Shown: positions 33,836-43,125, counted from the stretch's first letter. The stretch is DNA of 64,000 bases from Pseudomonas sp. UBA6562 (GCF_002434265.1 NZ_DJJS01000001.1:310001-374000), one strand, 5' to 3'. A program made the numbers and translations. Notes: generated from the letters alone by a model not told the origin.

Positions 33836-34591
33836 CTAGACCACGTCTAGGCGGACCTTGTTCTGCGCCAGCAACTGGCTTAGCGCAGCGCTGGGCTGAC
33901 GGTCGGTCACTAGGCAATCCACCAGGCTGATCGAGCCCAGGCGCACCATGGCATTACGGCCGAACTTGCTCGAGTCGGCAGCTAGGATCACCTGCCGTGC
34001 GTTGGCGATGATGGCCTGGGACACCCGAACTTCCTGGTAGTCGAAGTCGAGCAAGCTACCGTCTTCGTCGATCCCGCTGATGCCGACCACGGCGAAATCC
34101 ACTTTGAACTGGCTGATGAAGTCGACGCTGGCCTGGCCCACCACGCCGCCATCCGGGCGGACCGTGCCGCCGGCCATCAGCACTTCGAAGTCTTCCTTGG
34201 CGCCCAGGATCGAGGCCACGTGCAGGTTGTTGGTGATGACCTTCAAGTGATGGTGGTTGAGCAAGGCGCGGGCAATGGATTCGGTGGTGGTGCCGATGTT
34301 GATGAACAGCGAGGCATGGTCGGGGATCTGCCGCGCCACGGTCTCGGCGATGCGCTGTTTCTCGTCGCGCATCTGGTCGGCGCGCATGGTGTAGGCCGTG
34401 TTCTCGATGCTCGAGTCATGAGCCGCGCCGCCATGGTAGCGACGCAGCAGGGTCTGCTCGGCCAGTTGGTTAATGTCGCGGCGAATGGTTTGCGGGGTAA
34501 CGACGAACAACTGCGCCATTTCCTCGATGCTGACATAGCCGCGTTCGCGGACCAGCTCGAGGATTTGTTGTTGGCGTGGGGGCAGGTTCAT
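33836..34591 (-). CDS. glpR: Glycerol regulon repressor GlpR (DeoR family)
   Basis: 251 residues from ATG 34591 (MNLPPRQQQILELVRERGYV). DeoR helix-turn-helix SIEEMAQLFVVTPQTIRRDI, then the sugar-phosphate-binding domain (FINIGTTTESIARALLNHHH, VVGISGIDEDGSLLDFDYQE). It represses glp genes until glycerol-3-phosphate binds. It is 130 bases downstream of glpK on the same strand. Operator-like sites are seen before glpD and, weaker, before glpF. Confidence 0.93.
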   Translation of the reverse strand: MNLPPRQQQILELVRERGYVSIEEMAQLFVVTPQTIRRDINQLAEQTLLRRYHGGAAHDSSIENTAYTMRADQMRDEKQRIAETVARQIPDHASLFINIGTTTESIARALLNHHHLKVITNNLHVASILGAKEDFEVLMAGGTVRPDGGVVGQASVDFISQFKVDFAVVGISGIDEDGSLLDFDYQEVRVSQAIIANARQVILAADSSKFGRNAMVRLGSISLVDCLVTDRQPSAALSQLLAQNKVRLDVV

Positions 34592-34721
34592 GGGCGGTCC
34601 TTTGGGGCAGCCGAAAAATCCTGCAATCATGCCGTAGGAAGCGTCTGGCGACCAGCGCAGGGGCGGCGCTTGCCGTTGCTCCGGCGCCTCGAGCGGTTCC
34701 GGAGCGACGGCACGGTCAGGC

Positions 34722-36221
34722 TCAGGCGTCGTGGTCTTCCCAATCGCGGGTGCGCGCGATGGCTTTTTTCCAGCCGGCGTAGAGTTTCTCCTTCTGCGCC
34801 GTGTCCAGTTGCGGGCTGAACTCGCGCTCGATCACCGCCTTGTTGCGCAACTCGTCCAGGCTGCTCCAGAAGCCGCAGGCCAGGCCCGCCAGGTAGGCTG
34901 CGCCCAGGGCAGTGGTCTCGCGCATTTTCGGGCGCTCGACGCAGGTACCGAGGATGTCGGCCTGGAACTGCATGAGGAAGTTGTTGGCCACCGCACCGCC
35001 GTCCACCCGCAGCTCGGACAGGCGCTCGCCGCAGTCCTGCTGCATGGCGTCGAGCACGTCGCGGGTCTGGTAGGCGATCGACTCCAGCGCCGCACGAATG
35101 ATGTGGTCGACCTTCACGCCACGGGTCAGGCCGAACAGTGCGCCGCGGGCGTAAGGGTCCCAGTAGGGCGCACCGAGGCCGGTGAAGGCCGGCACCAGGT
35201 ACACGCCGTTGCTGTCCTTGACCTTACTGGCGAAGTATTCGGTGTCGAGCGCGTCGTTGACGATCTTCAACTCGTCGCGCAGCCATTGCACGGTCGAACC
35301 GCCATTGAACACAGCGCCTTCCAGGGCATAGGCCACTTCGCCGCGAGGGCCGCAGGCGATGGTGGTCAACAGGCCGTGGGACGACTTGACCGCCTTGTTG
35401 CCGGTGTTCATCAACAGGAAGCAGCCGGTGCCGTAGGTGTTCTTGGTCTGGCCGGCCTCGACGCACATCTGGCCGAACAGCGCCGACTGCTGGTCGCCAG
35501 CGATACCGGCGATGGCGATGCCGCTCTTGGTGTGGCCATAGACTTCGGAGGAAGCGCGCACCTCGGGCAACATCTGCCGGGGAATGCCGAGAATCTCCAG
35601 CAGCTTGGCATCCCACTCCAAGGTGTGGATGTTGAACATCAAGGTGCGCGAAGCGTTGGTGTAGTCGGTGACGTGCACCTTGCCGCCAGTGAATTTCCAG
35701 ATCAGCCAGGTATCGATGGTGCCGAACATCAGCTCGCCGCGCTCGGCGCGTTCGCGCACGCCTTCGACGTTGTCCAGGATCCACTTGAGCTTGGAGCCGG
35801 AGAAGTAGGGGTCGATCACCAGGCCCGTGGCTTCGCGGATGTAGTCTTCGTGGCCGTCGCGCTTGAGCTGCGCGCAGATGTCGGTGCTGCGGCGGCATTG
35901 CCAGACGATGGCGTTGTACACCGGACGCCCGGTTTCGCGGTCCCAGACCACGGTGGTTTCCCGTTGGTTGGTGATGCCGATGGCCGCCACCTGGGCATGG
36001 CTGATGCCGGCCTGGGCCAGGGCTTCGACCATGGTGCCGCTCTGGGTGGCGAAGATTTCCATCGGGTCGTGCTCGACCCAGCCGGCTTGCGGATAGTGCT
36101 GGACGAACTCGCGCTGAGCGGTGCCGACGACGTTGGCGTCGCGGTCGAAGATGATCGCGCGCGAGCTGGTGGTGCCCTGGTCGAGGGCGATGATGTACTG
36201 CTTATCCTGGGTGTCGGTCAT
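34722..36221 (-). CDS. glpK: Glycerol kinase GlpK
   Basis: 499 residues from ATG 36221, the standard length. FGGY-family kinase: YIIALDQGTTSSRAIIFDRD, then GWVEHDPMEIF, then ALEGAVFNGGSTVQWLRDEL and the late motif LRVDGGAVANNFLMQFQADI. It phosphorylates glycerol after entry through GlpF. It follows glpF by 59 bases and is almost certainly co-transcribed with it. Confidence 0.95.
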   Translation of the reverse strand: MTDTQDKQYIIALDQGTTSSRAIIFDRDANVVGTAQREFVQHYPQAGWVEHDPMEIFATQSGTMVEALAQAGISHAQVAAIGITNQRETTVVWDRETGRPVYNAIVWQCRRSTDICAQLKRDGHEDYIREATGLVIDPYFSGSKLKWILDNVEGVRERAERGELMFGTIDTWLIWKFTGGKVHVTDYTNASRTLMFNIHTLEWDAKLLEILGIPRQMLPEVRASSEVYGHTKSGIAIAGIAGDQQSALFGQMCVEAGQTKNTYGTGCFLLMNTGNKAVKSSHGLLTTIACGPRGEVAYALEGAVFNGGSTVQWLRDELKIVNDALDTEYFASKVKDSNGVYLVPAFTGLGAPYWDPYARGALFGLTRGVKVDHIIRAALESIAYQTRDVLDAMQQDCGERLSELRVDGGAVANNFLMQFQADILGTCVERPKMRETTALGAAYLAGLACGFWSSLDELRNKAVIEREFSPQLDTAQKEKLYAGWKKAIARTRDWEDHDA

Positions 36222-36280
36222 GGTCGTTGGCCTGGAATAGATATGGGACGGTCTTGCGGGTGTGGCCACCCGGCATGACC

Positions 36281-37126
36281 TCAGGAAGTCTGGGTTTCGG
36301 TCTGGGCATTATCGCCGGCCTGGGCGGGCAGCCCAACCGGCAGATGGCGGGCGATCAGCACGCGATACAGCCCTGCACCGACGCAAGCGCCCAGGATGGG
36401 GGCGAAAATCGGGATCAGGAAATAGGGCACGTCGCGTGCGCCGGTGAAGGCGATCTCGCCCCAGCCGGCAAAGAAGGTCATCAACTTGGGGCCCAGGTCG
36501 CGCGCCGGGTTCATGGCGAAGCCGGTCAACGGGCCCATGGCGCTGCCGATCACGGCGATCAGCAAGCCGATCAGCAGAGGCGCCATGGGGCCACGGGGCA
36601 GGCCGTTGTTGTCGTCGGTCAAGGCCATGATCACTGCCATCAGGATCGCGGTGATCACCGCCTCCACCAGGAACGCACCGCCGATCGACAGCGACGGGTG
36701 GGGGTAGGTGGAAAACACCGCTGCCAGCTCCAGGCTGGCTTCGCTGCCGCGCACGATGGCATGGGCATTTTCGTAATCGAAAAACAGCGCGCTGTACAAG
36801 GTGTATACCAACGCGGCCGCGCAGAAGGCGCCGGCGATTTGGGCGAGGATGTAGAACGCTAGCTTGCGCTTGTCGAAGTCGGCGAACACCGTCAGTGCGA
36901 CGCTGACCGCAGGGTTCAAATGCGCACCCGAAACACCGGCGGTGAGGTAGATCGCCATGCTCACGCCGACCCCCCAGATGATGCTGACTTCCCATAAGCC
37001 CAAGCTGGCGCCGGCGACCTTGAGCGCGGCGACGCAGCCTGTACCGAAGAAGATGAGAAGTGCGGTGCCGAGAAACTCGGCCAAGCATTGAGCGGCCAGG
37101 GTAGGCTGGCGTAGTGCAGTCGTCAT
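36281..37126 (-). CDS. glpF: Glycerol facilitator GlpF
   Basis: 281 residues from ATG 37126 (MTTALRQPTLAAQCLAEFLG). An aquaglyceroporin with six membrane helices and two NPA loops (GAHLNPAVSVAL and FAMNPARDLGPK); the Asp after the second NPAR is the glycerol-channel marker. It lets glycerol cross the inner membrane. It is first gene of glpF-glpK-glpR. Confidence 0.95.
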   Translation of the reverse strand: MTTALRQPTLAAQCLAEFLGTALLIFFGTGCVAALKVAGASLGLWEVSIIWGVGVSMAIYLTAGVSGAHLNPAVSVALTVFADFDKRKLAFYILAQIAGAFCAAALVYTLYSALFFDYENAHAIVRGSEASLELAAVFSTYPHPSLSIGGAFLVEAVITAILMAVIMALTDDNNGLPRGPMAPLLIGLLIAVIGSAMGPLTGFAMNPARDLGPKLMTFFAGWGEIAFTGARDVPYFLIPIFAPILGACVGAGLYRVLIARHLPVGLPAQAGDNAQTETQTS

Positions 37127-37232
37127 GTAGGACCTCGTTCTTGTTGTAATGCGCCGTGATGGCTGACAGCAACGCTCGCAACTACCCAAACGCGGGCGGG
37201 CAAGCAGAAATGCGCACCAGGAAAGTGCACCT

Positions 37233-37252
37233 TCTATTCAAAAACGAAAAAA
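37233..37252 (+). promoter_or_regulatory. Possible GlpR site before glpF
   Basis: TCTATTCAAAAACGAAAAAA matches about 14 of 20 positions of the recalled GlpR consensus, mainly in the CGAAA half, about 107 bases before glpF. It is a weak match, listed because of its position. Confidence 0.3.
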
Positions 37253-37414
37253 TATAGACAAGAAACGCGGATGTCAAAGGTCGAAAGTGAACGTTCGGCC
37301 ACATTCTGACCAAGCGCAGGGAACGTGACCTTGCGAGCGTCATCGCCTGACTGGCTGCAACTGGTTCCATCCCTTAAAGTGGGCTTCCTCCCCCAATGGC
37401 CATCGGAGCTGCGC

Positions 37415-37885
37415 ATGACCCCCGCCCTCGACCTGCTGAACAAAGCCCGTGCCGAGCACCGAGTGCACAGTTACGAGCACGATCCCAAGTCTGCGTCCTA
37501 TGGTTTGGAGGCGGCGGAAAAGCTGGGTCTCGACCCTCGGCAGGTATTCAAGACCTTGCTGGCCTGCACGGAAAAGCACGAGCTGCTGGTGGCGGTCGTG
37601 CCGGTGGTGGGCACCTTGGACCTGAAGGCGTTGGCCCAAGCGGCCGGAGCCAAGAAATGCGAAATGGCCGACCCTGCTGCGGCGCAGCGGGCCACTGGGT
37701 ATCTGGTGGGAGGGATTAGTCCGCTGGGGCAGAAGAAGCGCCTGCGCACCTTCATCGACACCTCGGCGCAACAGGTGCCGACCGTGCATGTGAGCGCAGG
37801 GCGCCGCGGTCTGGAAGTGGAGCTGTCGGCGGCAGTTCTGGCGCAGCATACCCAAGGCAGCTTTGCGCCAATCGGTCGCGCTTGA
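37415..37885 (+). CDS. ybaK: Cys-tRNA(Pro)/Cys-tRNA(Cys) deacylase YbaK
   Basis: 156 residues from ATG 37415, with GGAG six bases upstream. YbaK/EbsC editing domain: YEHDPKSASYGLEAAEKLGL, PRQVFKTLLACTEKHELLVA, then GYLVGGISPLGQKKRLRTFI with the GGISPLGQ loop. It hydrolyses Cys mischarged on tRNA(Pro). It is divergent from glpF and convergent with the ABC ATPase gene. Confidence 0.92.
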   Translation: MTPALDLLNKARAEHRVHSYEHDPKSASYGLEAAEKLGLDPRQVFKTLLACTEKHELLVAVVPVVGTLDLKALAQAAGAKKCEMADPAAAQRATGYLVGGISPLGQKKRLRTFIDTSAQQVPTVHVSAGRRGLEVELSAAVLAQHTQGSFAPIGRA

Positions 37886-37936
37886 GAGAACAGATGCGCC
37901 TGTCGCCACGAAGGGACAGGCGGACGACCTGGGCGC

Positions 37937-39037
37937 TTAGCTGTGGCGCCGCACGCCAGCCTGCGCGGGATGCAATTGCGCGGCGACGCTGCCAGGCACG
38001 GCGAACAGCACTAGGTGATCGGCGGCTACGCTGATGCCGACCTCATCGCCCAGCGCGTGATCGTCATGGCTTGGGAAGATCGCTTCCAGCTGGCTGCCGG
38101 TCGGCAGTTGCAGGCGGTAGAGCGTCGAGGCACCGAGAAAGCTCTTGCCCGTCACCTGAGCGCGCAGGGGACTCTGCGGCGCATGCACGATGTCGTCCGG
38201 ACGCAGCAGCACATCCACCGGCGTGCCCGCAGTCATGGGGTAGGCGCGGTTGCCGCGCAGCTCGCCCAGCTCGGTGCCCACCGCTTCGTGGCTGTTCATC
38301 TGGCCGCGAATGAAATAGCCCTGGCCGACGAAGCTGGCGACGAATGGCGTCTGAGGTTCGTGATAGAGGTTGTAGGGCGTGTCCCATTGCTCCAGGCGGC
38401 CTTCCTTGAATACTCCCACCTGATCGCTGACGGCGAAAGCCTCCTCCTGATCGTGGGTGACCAGAATGGCACTGGTACCGCGGCTCTTGAGGATGTCGCG
38501 CACTTCATGGCTCAGGCGCCGACGCAGCTCCACGTCGAGGTTGGAGAACGGCTCGTCGAGCAGCAGCAACTGCGGCTCGGGCGCCAGCGCTCTGGCCAGG
38601 GCCACGCGTTGCTGCTGGCCGCCGGAAAGCTCATGCGGATAACGCCCACCTAGCCCCGTCAGCTTGACCAGGTCGAGCATTTCCTCGACCACCGCCGGCT
38701 GCCGCGGGTGCTTGCCGATGCCGAAGGCGATGTTCTGCGCCACGGTCAGGTGAGGGAAGAGGGCGTAGTCCTGGAACACCATGCCGATCCGGCGTTTTTC
38801 CGGAGCCAGGGTGAAACCTGGGCGGGAGATCACTTCGCCCGCCAGCTGGATTTCACCCTCGTGCACCGGCTCGAAGCCGGCGATGGCGCGCAGGGTAGTG
38901 GTTTTGCCACACCCGGACGAGCCCAGCAGGCAACCGATGTCGCCGGCATTGAGGTGCAGGTTCAGCGTTTGGACGATGCGTTGATCGCCGTAGCCGCAGG
39001 CCAGGTTGCGCAGGTTCAGCAGTAGGGGAGCACTCAT
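37937..39037 (-). CDS. ABC transporter ATPase, FbpC/polyamine-like, orphan
   Basis: 366 residues. Walker A GSSGCGKTTTLRAIAGFEPV, Q-loop VFQDYALFPHLT, signature LSGGQQQRVALARAL, Walker B LLLLDEPFSNLD and H-loop LVTHDQEEA. A C-terminal TOBE-type regulatory domain follows (about 240-350; VDVLLRPDDIVHA). This layout is shared by ferric-iron (FbpC) and polyamine/thiosulphate-type importers. No permease or binding protein is adjacent, so the substrate is unknown. It overlaps the end of argF by 4 bases (ATGA), which couples its translation to an arginine biosynthesis gene. Confidence 0.85.
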   Translation of the reverse strand: MSAPLLLNLRNLACGYGDQRIVQTLNLHLNAGDIGCLLGSSGCGKTTTLRAIAGFEPVHEGEIQLAGEVISRPGFTLAPEKRRIGMVFQDYALFPHLTVAQNIAFGIGKHPRQPAVVEEMLDLVKLTGLGGRYPHELSGGQQQRVALARALAPEPQLLLLDEPFSNLDVELRRRLSHEVRDILKSRGTSAILVTHDQEEAFAVSDQVGVFKEGRLEQWDTPYNLYHEPQTPFVASFVGQGYFIRGQMNSHEAVGTELGELRGNRAYPMTAGTPVDVLLRPDDIVHAPQSPLRAQVTGKSFLGASTLYRLQLPTGSQLEAIFPSHDDHALGDEVGISVAADHLVLFAVPGSVAAQLHPAQAGVRRHS

Positions 39038-39954
39038 GCGTGGTGATAAGCCGGTTCGATGACGAATTCGAGGAGCGCCTTCTGCGCATGCAGGCGGTTC
39101 TCAGCCTGGTCCCAGGCGACCGAACGCGGGTCGTCGAGCAAGTCGTGGCTGATTTCCTCGCCACGGTGGGCGGGCAAGCAGTGCATGAACAGGGCATCGG
39201 GTGCCGCCAGGTCGAGCAGATCGCGGGTGACCTGGTACGGCGCGAAGTGCGCCAGGCGACGTGCAGTTTCCTCTTCCTGGCCCATCGAAGTCCAGACGTC
39301 GGTGGTCACCAGTTGCGCACCACTGACCGCTGCCTTGGGGTCGCGCACGATCTGCACCTGCTCGCCACCCAGGGCCAGGAAGCGTGGATCGGGTTCGTAG
39401 CCTTCGGGGCAGGCGATGCGCAGCTGGAAACCGAACTGCACGGCCGCTTCGATGTAGGAGTTGCACATGTTGAAACCGTCGCCCACCCAGGCCACGGTCT
39501 TGCCCTGGATCGAGCCACGGTGCTCGAGGAAGGTCTGCATGTCGGCCAGCAACTGGCAAGGATGCGACTCTTCGGACAAGCCGTTGATCACCGGTACCCG
39601 CGAGTGCTCGACGAACTCGGTGAGGGTGGTGTGGGCATGGGTACGGATCATGATCGCATCGACCATGCGCGAGAGCACCTTGGCACTGTCGGCGATCGGC
39701 TCGCCGCGGCCGAGTTGGGTATCGCGTGGCGAAAGGAAGATCGCCTGGCCGCCCAGTTGGATCATGCCGGCCTCGAACGAGACTCGGGTACGCGTCGAGG
39801 ATTTTTCGAAGATCATCCCCAGTACGCGGTTCTTCAGCGGCTCGAACACCACGCCGCGGTTACGCAGGTCTTTTAGCTCGATGCCGCGACGGACCACGCC
39901 GAGCAATTCGTCAGCGGTGAAGTCCATCAGGGAGAGAAAGTGCCTAGCGCTCAT
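39034..39954 (-). CDS. argF: Ornithine carbamoyltransferase ArgF
   Basis: 306 residues from ATG 39954 (MSARHFLSLMDFTADELLGV). Carbamoyl-phosphate loop SSTRTRVSFEAGM and ornithine loop FMHCLPAHRGEEI are intact. It makes citrulline from ornithine and carbamoyl phosphate in anabolic arginine synthesis; argG for the next step is 6 kb to the right. The following ABC ATPase gene overlaps by 4 bases. Confidence 0.95.
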   Translation of the reverse strand: MSARHFLSLMDFTADELLGVVRRGIELKDLRNRGVVFEPLKNRVLGMIFEKSSTRTRVSFEAGMIQLGGQAIFLSPRDTQLGRGEPIADSAKVLSRMVDAIMIRTHAHTTLTEFVEHSRVPVINGLSEESHPCQLLADMQTFLEHRGSIQGKTVAWVGDGFNMCNSYIEAAVQFGFQLRIACPEGYEPDPRFLALGGEQVQIVRDPKAAVSGAQLVTTDVWTSMGQEEETARRLAHFAPYQVTRDLLDLAAPDALFMHCLPAHRGEEISHDLLDDPRSVAWDQAENRLHAQKALLEFVIEPAYHHA

Positions 39955-40218
39955 GATTGAATACCTTAATTGCAACGTTCGGCAGGCGTGCCGTCGTTTT
40001 TTTCGACAACGGCCAAAACCTGCGGCGTAAGCCGCACGGGGCGGACAGAAAAAGGGGAGGACGCAATACTATAATTAAATGTCGCTCGAAACCAAGGGGC
40101 GCACAGCTGCGCCTTTGGTTAAGGCGTGTGTCGGACCGGCCGAGCAGGGTCGTCGGCTTTCCGATACAATGCGGCACCGTGCCGACGAATCTGTCGGAAA
40201 GTTCAGCAGAGGTGCTTC

Positions 40219-40554
40219 ATGGATATCATCGAAACAATCAAAGAGCAGATCGCCAACAACACCATTCTGCTTTATATGAAAGGCTCGCCCAACGCCCCGC
40301 AATGCGGCTTTTCGGCGAAGGCTTCGCAAGCCGTGATGGGCTGTGGTGAAAAGTTCGCCTACGTCGACATCCTGCAGAACCCGGAAATCCGCGCCAACCT
40401 GCCCAAGTACGCCAACTGGCCGACCTTCCCGCAACTGTGGGTTAGCGGTGAGCTGGTCGGCGGCAGCGATATCGTCATGGAAATGTTCGACAACGGCGAG
40501 CTGCAAACCCTGATCAAGGACGCCGCTGCCAAGGCCAAGTCCGCCGAGGCCTGA
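40219..40554 (+). CDS. grxD: Monothiol glutaredoxin Grx4/GrxD
   Basis: 111 residues. The active site is CGFS with Cys29 (PNAPQCGFSAKASQAV), followed by the glutathione-binding TVP-like region NWPTFPQLWVSGELVGGSDI. Such proteins carry and deliver [2Fe-2S] clusters and link iron status to the cell. It is divergent from argF and separated from bfr by a shared terminator. Iron genes bfr and bfd are next door. Confidence 0.94.
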   Translation: MDIIETIKEQIANNTILLYMKGSPNAPQCGFSAKASQAVMGCGEKFAYVDILQNPEIRANLPKYANWPTFPQLWVSGELVGGSDIVMEMFDNGELQTLIKDAAAKAKSAEA

Positions 40555-40616
40555 GTCTGTCGAAGCCTGTGGGCCGGCGCCAAGTCGGCCTTCCAGTGCA
40601 AAGGGCTCGTCCTACG

Positions 40617-40656
40617 AAAAAGCCCCGCTACTCGTCGAAGTAGCGGGGCTTTTTTC
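40617..40656. terminator. Bidirectional terminator between grxD and bfr
   Basis: AAAAAGCCCCGCTA, a 10-base loop, then TAGCGGGGCTTTTTT. Stem AGCCCCGCTA/TAGCGGGGCT with A-run and T-run on opposite sides serves both convergent genes. Confidence 0.9.
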
Positions 40657-40677
40657 ATTGGCGGTGCGCGTGGGCGT

Positions 40678-41151
40678 TTACTCTTCGCCCATCTGCGACT
40701 GCAGGTAGTTCTCGATGCTGATCTTGTCGATCAGGCCCAACTGGGTTTCCAGCCAGTCGATCTGCTCCTCCTTGGATTCGAGAATGTCTTCGAGCATTTC
40801 ACGGCTGCCGAAGTCGCCCGAGGTCTCGCAGTGTGCGATGGCACCTTTGAGCTCGGCCAACCCGCGCCGCTCGAGCACCAGGTCGCACTCGATCATTTCC
40901 TTGGCATGCTCGCCGATCAGCAGCTTGCCCAGGTCCTGCACGTTGGGAATGCCTTCCAGGAACAGGATGCGCTTGATCAATTTGTCGGCATGTTTCATGG
41001 CGTCGATCGACCCTTTGTATTCGTGCTTGCCGATGGCATTGAGGCCCCAATCTTCGTACATGCGGGCATGCAGGAAGTACTGGTTGATGGCGACCAGCTC
41101 GTTTCCGAGGACCTTATTGAGATGCTGGATGACGCTGATGTCGCCTTTCAT
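40678..41151 (-). CDS. bfr: Bacterioferritin
   Basis: 157 residues from ATG 41151 (MKGDISVIQHLNKVLGNELV). Four-helix ferritin-like protein with ferroxidase ligands in NELVAINQYF and KHEYKGSIDAMKHADKLI, and the haem-ligand methionine in that second stretch. It stores iron in a 24-mer. Bfd, which releases that iron, is coded 200 bases upstream on the same strand. Confidence 0.95.
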   Translation of the reverse strand: MKGDISVIQHLNKVLGNELVAINQYFLHARMYEDWGLNAIGKHEYKGSIDAMKHADKLIKRILFLEGIPNVQDLGKLLIGEHAKEMIECDLVLERRGLAELKGAIAHCETSGDFGSREMLEDILESKEEQIDWLETQLGLIDKISIENYLQSQMGEE

Positions 41152-41307
41152 GTCTGAATGCCTGCCATAGGAAGTGTGCCAATGCTGCAAGTTTGAGCGT
41201 GGCTAAGCAGGCTGTCAAACCTAAGTATTTGAATACTAAGTGAAAATTAATAGGAATAAGAATGTTTGTGAACCGCGTTGGTGGCCTAACTTATTGAATT
41301 GCAGGCA

Positions 41308-41334
41308 TAAAAAAGCCGGACCTGAGGTCCGGCT
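41308..41334 (-). terminator. Terminator of bfd
   Basis: Stem AGCCGGACC / GGTCCGGCT, loop TGA, followed on the minus strand by TTTTTT. It lies 17 bases after the bfd stop and separates bfd from bfr. Confidence 0.88.
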
Positions 41335-41350
41335 TCTGAAAAAGGGGGTG

Positions 41351-41572
41351 TCACGCTGCAGTGAATTCGACCGGGTAGGCGAGGGTCGTCTGCTGGCTGA
41401 CCTGCAATTCGGTCAGGGTTTCTCGAACCACCTGTTTGGCCAAGCAGGCGCATTTACCGCACTGCGTACCCACTTGCGTGGCTTCGCGGACTTCCCGGTA
41501 ACTGCAGCATCCTTCGTAGATCGCTTCGCGGATCTGTCCATCGGTGACGCCGACACAAAGACACACATACAT
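41351..41572 (-). CDS. bfd: Bacterioferritin-associated ferredoxin Bfd
   Basis: 73 residues from ATG 41572 (MYVCLCVGVTDGQIREAIYE). The four cysteines of the Fer2_BFD fold are visible as CLC and CGKC. It reduces the bacterioferritin core so stored iron can leave. A good Fur box lies 44 bases upstream, so it is made when iron is scarce. Confidence 0.93.
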   Translation of the reverse strand: MYVCLCVGVTDGQIREAIYEGCCSYREVREATQVGTQCGKCACLAKQVVRETLTELQVSQQTTLAYPVEFTAA

Positions 41573-41615
41573 GGGGCTGACCATCGCTGGGTGATTCGAT
41601 GGCTTGGAGCTTAAT

Positions 41616-41634
41616 GGTAATGATAATGCTTGTC
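41616..41634 (-). promoter_or_regulatory. Fur box of bfd
   Basis: GGTAATGATAATGCTTGTC agrees at 15 of 19 positions with the Fur consensus GATAATGATAATCATTATC and sits at promoter distance from bfd. Confidence 0.8.
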
Positions 41635-41779
41635 AAAACGCCAAGGCGCTTGATTCCAGCCGCGCGACCGGCGGTAGATTCGGCCTGTTCCTGCAAGGCG
41701 TGTATGATGGTCGGCCTTGTGTGATGCCAGAGGACAGGTTCCTCCGGCCCTTCATCATTCCACCATCAGGAGATAAAGA

Positions 41780-42382
41780 ATGAGCGTACTCGTAGGCAAG
41801 CAAGCCCCTGACTTCACCGTTCCTGCCGTGCTGGGCAGCGGCGAGATCGTCGACAGCTTCAACCTGGCGTCGGCCATCAAGGGCAAGTACGGCCTGGTGT
41901 TCTTCTACCCGTTGGACTTCACCTTCGTCTGCCCGTCCGAGCTGATCGCCCTGGACAACCGCATTCCTGACTTCGTCGCTCGCGGCGTGGAAGTGATCGG
42001 CGTGTCCATCGACTCGCACTTCACCCACAACGCCTGGCGTAACACCCCGGTCAACAACGGCGGCATCGGTCCGGTCAAGTACACCCTGGCCGCCGACATG
42101 ACCCACGAAATCTGCAAGGCCTACGACGTCGAGTCCGAAGGCGGCGTAGCCTTCCGTGGCGCGTTCCTGATCGACACCAACGGTGTGGTCCGTTCGCAGA
42201 TCATCAACGACCTGCCGCTGGGTCGTAACATGGATGAGCTGCTGCGTCTGGTCGATGCCCTGCAATTCCACGAAGAGCACGGCGAAGTGTGCCCGGCCAA
42301 CTGGAAAAAAGGCGACAAAGGCATGAACGCTTCGCCGGAAGGCGTCGCTGCCTACCTGAGCGAGAACGCTGGCAAGCTGTAA
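41780..42382 (+). CDS. 2-Cys peroxiredoxin (AhpC/TSA family)
   Basis: 200 residues. Peroxidatic Cys51 in FTFVCPSELIALD and resolving Cys171 in GEVCPANWKKGDKG, so a typical 2-Cys enzyme. It reduces hydrogen and organic peroxides in the cytoplasm. No ahpF is adjacent, so the reductant is probably thioredoxin. The strong AGGAG-type binding site (ATCAGGAGATAAAGA) and unusually even codon use suggest high expression. Its position next to bfr/bfd fits protection against iron-driven oxidative damage. Confidence 0.92.
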   Translation: MSVLVGKQAPDFTVPAVLGSGEIVDSFNLASAIKGKYGLVFFYPLDFTFVCPSELIALDNRIPDFVARGVEVIGVSIDSHFTHNAWRNTPVNNGGIGPVKYTLAADMTHEICKAYDVESEGGVAFRGAFLIDTNGVVRSQIINDLPLGRNMDELLRLVDALQFHEEHGEVCPANWKKGDKGMNASPEGVAAYLSENAGKL

Positions 42383-42398
42383 GGCTACGCCAGGTACG

Positions 42399-42428
42399 AA
42401 AAAACCGGCCGCGATGGCCGGTTTTTTC
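42399..42428. terminator. Terminator between the peroxiredoxin gene and rnt
   Basis: AAAAAACCGGCC, loop GCGAT, GGCCGGTTTTTTC. Symmetric A- and T-runs let it serve both convergent genes. Confidence 0.88.
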
Positions 42429-42450
42429 ATGGTTGCGATTCAGCGACGGA

Positions 42451-43125
42451 TCAGTCGTTGAAGTCGCGCCAGCCGCCCATGTCTTTCCAGCGGTTGACGA
42501 TGGCGCAGAACAGTTCAGCGGTCTTCTCGGTGTCGTAACGCGCCGAATGCGCTTCGCGCCCATCGAAATCGATGTCGGCGCTCTGGCAGGCACGGGCCAG
42601 CACGGTCTGCCCGTACGCCAGGCCCGCCAATGTGGCGGTGTCGAAGCTGGAGAAGGGGTGGAAGGGATTGCGCTTCAGGTCGTTGCGCGCAACGGCGGCG
42701 TTGAGAAAGCCCAGGTCGAAGCTGCTGTTGTGCCCGACCAGGATCGCCCGCTTGCAACCATTGGCTTTGAGCGCCTTGCGGATGCCGCGGAAGATGTCGG
42801 TCAGGGCCACGTCTTCGTTGACCGCCATGCGCAGCGGATGGTCGAGCTTGATGCCGGTGAATTCCAGCGCGGCCTGTTCGACGTTGGCGCCTTCGAACGG
42901 CTCTACCCGATAGAAGTAGGTGTGCTCGGGAAACAGAAACCCTTTATCGTCCATGCCGATGGTCACGGCGGCGATTTCCAGCAGGGCGTCGGTGGCGCTG
43001 TTGAAACCGCCGGTTTCCACATCCACCACCACGGGCAGGTAGCCACGGAAACGCTCGGCCATCGGGTGGCGCGAGCCTGGGCTGCCAGCTGCGTCCTGCT
43101 CGTCTTCGTAATGTTCGTCGGTCAC
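42451..43125 (-). CDS. rnt: Ribonuclease T
   Basis: 224 residues. DEDD exonuclease motifs: VVDVETGGFN, ILVGHNSSFDLGFLN and HSARYDTEKTAELF. It trims the 3' ends of tRNA and other stable RNAs. It starts with GTG at 43125, and this codon overlaps the pyrC stop as GTGA. Confidence 0.94.
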   Translation of the reverse strand: MTDEHYEDEQDAAGSPGSRHPMAERFRGYLPVVVDVETGGFNSATDALLEIAAVTIGMDDKGFLFPEHTYFYRVEPFEGANVEQAALEFTGIKLDHPLRMAVNEDVALTDIFRGIRKALKANGCKRAILVGHNSSFDLGFLNAAVARNDLKRNPFHPFSSFDTATLAGLAYGQTVLARACQSADIDFDGREAHSARYDTEKTAELFCAIVNRWKDMGGWRDFND

